Assembly (NCBI GenBank): GCA_004335835.1
Contig: RWJK01000902.1
Span: 1 to 55,601, forward strand
Source of the DNA: Scenedesmus sp. ARA3
Lineage: Eukaryota; Chlorophyta; Chlorophyceae; Sphaeropleales; Scenedesmaceae
Direction: 5' to 3'
Length of the DNA stretch: 55,601 nt
In this document: positions 54,347 to 55,601 of the stretch, piece by piece
How the letters are laid out: the number at the start of each line of letters is the position of its first letter
Position numbering within the stretch: the first letter of the stretch is position 1
Notes under the pieces: generated by a model
Databases searched by the model: none
The model's input: the letters and a program-made list of their open reading frames with translations, nothing else
What the model was told of the DNA's origin: nothing
Position numbers and translations under genes: made by a program

Positions 54347-55601
54347 TGCTGCCGCCGCTGCTGCAGGATATGCTCCTGTAGTCTGCTGGTGCTGGCTAGC
54401 TGGTGAATGCTGTGCTCATGCAGAGTGGCAGCTGCTCTGCTGCTGCGGCTGCGTCCTGGATGGCTAGCATGCCTGCAAATAGCAGAACAGGTATATCACT
54501 GAGCTGAAAATTGGGTGCAGCTATGATGTGCGAGCATGCTGCAGCAGTTGGCGCCATGTCACTTGAGATGCATGCCAGTGCCGTGCCTAGCAGGAAACAG
54601 GCCTGGCCAGGCGATACTTGCTGCTGCTGCTGCTACTGCTGCTGCTGCTGCCCGACACAACACTATATATGTATTCACCACTGAATGTTAGCCCATGCTC
54701 ACGTGTGCTGAGGTCAAGCAGCTGCTCCTGCTCTCCTGCAGGCAGTTGCTGGCACCTGCCCTGCTGTCCTGCTGTCTGAGCTGAAAACTGTTGTCTGTTG
54801 GCCGTCTGTGAAGTTGAATCATTGGCGAAAATGTTGCAGTATTTTGAAACAATGTCGTGTTTGGCTGATCTTCGGCCTACGAGCGGCTGCAAACGTTCTT
54901 GTTTCTGTTTGCTGCCTTGGGGTCGCTCCTCGTTCTTCTTGCAAGCTGTCGTGCCGAGAGCGATGCTATTTTACCGCTTTCTCATCACCGAACAGCGATT
55001 TAGGGCGCCTACGTGCTCAAGTGACATGACAACGCCGTAACACCTTTCAAACCACCTCGTCCCACCCTGACTTTGGGTACCCTTTACCAGTTGAACTGTG
55101 TAGGACTTTAAAGAGCCCTGTCAAAACAGTTTGAATGTGGGCACCACCTGTGAATTTCAAAGAGCTGCAGCCGCTGCTTGAACTCCGAAGTCTGGCACCA
55201 TGTTCCACAGCGACTGGCAGTGCTCTTGCCAAACACATGCCCCAACCCCGCCTCAAGCTCAGCAGCCAGGATGCCACAGTATGCACAATACTCAGATCCC
55301 TTACATGTGCATGTATGCACAAGTGAAAATCCTGTGGATAAGCTGCACGTGCACAGACACCTTGCAGGGCACATGAAGACAGAACCGCTCATCGTCTCAC
55401 TGCGCAACATGACATGTAGGGTTCGCAGCCCAGTGCGTAAGACGCAGCATGCTGCCGTCTACGCTGCTTGATATGCTCAGTACGCAGCAGCTCTTGCACT
55501 GAAGTTATCACGCGCTGCCGGCTGTTTCGCGCCCTCAAAAGGGGCTGGATGCCGCCAGCTGCTGCTGAGCAGCTGCCTTTTGACACCAGCCCCCCCCCCC
55601 C
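54347..55601. other. Upstream region of the minus-strand gene, window end
   Basis: A CTG run near 54620-54650 and no supported gene. A minus-strand ORF at 55108-55410 has several Cys pairs but no family I recognise. The window ends in a run of 11 C (55591-55601). Confidence 0.45.

Noticed and set aside
55108..55410. Minus-strand Cys-containing ORF as a zinc-finger or transposon remnant
   Set aside because: The Cys spacing is irregular and no family can be recognised. It is left as unassigned sequence.
55591..55601. Terminal poly-C as a telomere
   Set aside because: A plain C run does not match the TTTAGGG/TTTTAGGG-type telomere repeats of green algae. It is more likely a contig or assembly edge.
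1..55601. tRNA or rRNA genes
   Set aside because: I saw no cloverleaf-compatible A and B box pair and no rRNA signature. Short GGTTCAA-like strings occur, but only inside the hairpin or alone.

Overview
The window is nuclear DNA of a eukaryote, most likely a green alga. A complete chlorophyll a/b-binding protein gene closest to algal CP29 (LHCB4) is present. All genes but one have several GT-AG introns, and proteins with plastid-type N-termini (serine acetyltransferase, RSH, YidD) sit side by side. Coding regions and introns alike are saturated with CAG/CTG triplets (poly-Q, poly-A, poly-S). Together with moderate GC, this suggests Sphaeropleales (Scenedesmus/Tetradesmus-like); that placement is inference. 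Both window ends fall in low-complexity sequence (a CTG run at 1, a poly-C run at 55601), so this may be a whole contig that broke on repeats.

Layout: 66-2053 (+) is the 3' part of a cytochrome b561-type membrane protein. 5403-6614 (+) is a broken copy and 7489-8693 (+) an intact copy of a BTB-like unknown protein. 9995-14151 (+) is serine O-acetyltransferase. 14708-16473 (+) is a small Lys-rich protein with a FAM32A-like start. 17509-20565 (+) is a secreted Cys-rich repeat protein. 22337-27585 (+) is a type II membrane glycosyltransferase. 29593-31529 (-) is a glycine-rich RRM RNA-binding protein. 34276-36856 (-) is a YidD-domain protein, divergent from 37251-46217 (+), a RelA/SpoT homologue with HD hydrolase, synthetase and TGS domains. 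48574-51172 (+) is LHCB4, and 53057-54346 (-) is an intronless glycosyltransferase-like protein. All multi-exon models were built by hand. Splice phases close in every model and each gives an uninterrupted reading frame, which is strong internal support.

The genes do not form an operon-like system. Several converge on plastid biology: ppGpp signalling, Cys synthesis, light harvesting, membrane insertion.

The most striking structure is one I call exon-edge echoes. In roughly 18 of about 39 modelled introns, the intron-facing edge of a flanking exon, with its splice site, has been tandemly copied into the intron one to seven times. Similar copies of the stop-codon end lie downstream of three genes. 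The copies range from near-identical to decayed and have periods of about 90-250 bp. The RSH gene has eight copies of one 3' splice site plus exon start. The glycosyltransferase gene has at least 17 echoes. Other notable structures are two MITE-like elements with terminal inverted repeats and 3-bp target duplications, a 161-bp near-perfect hairpin just after the glycosyltransferase gene, and a dispersed short repeat family with a conserved core.
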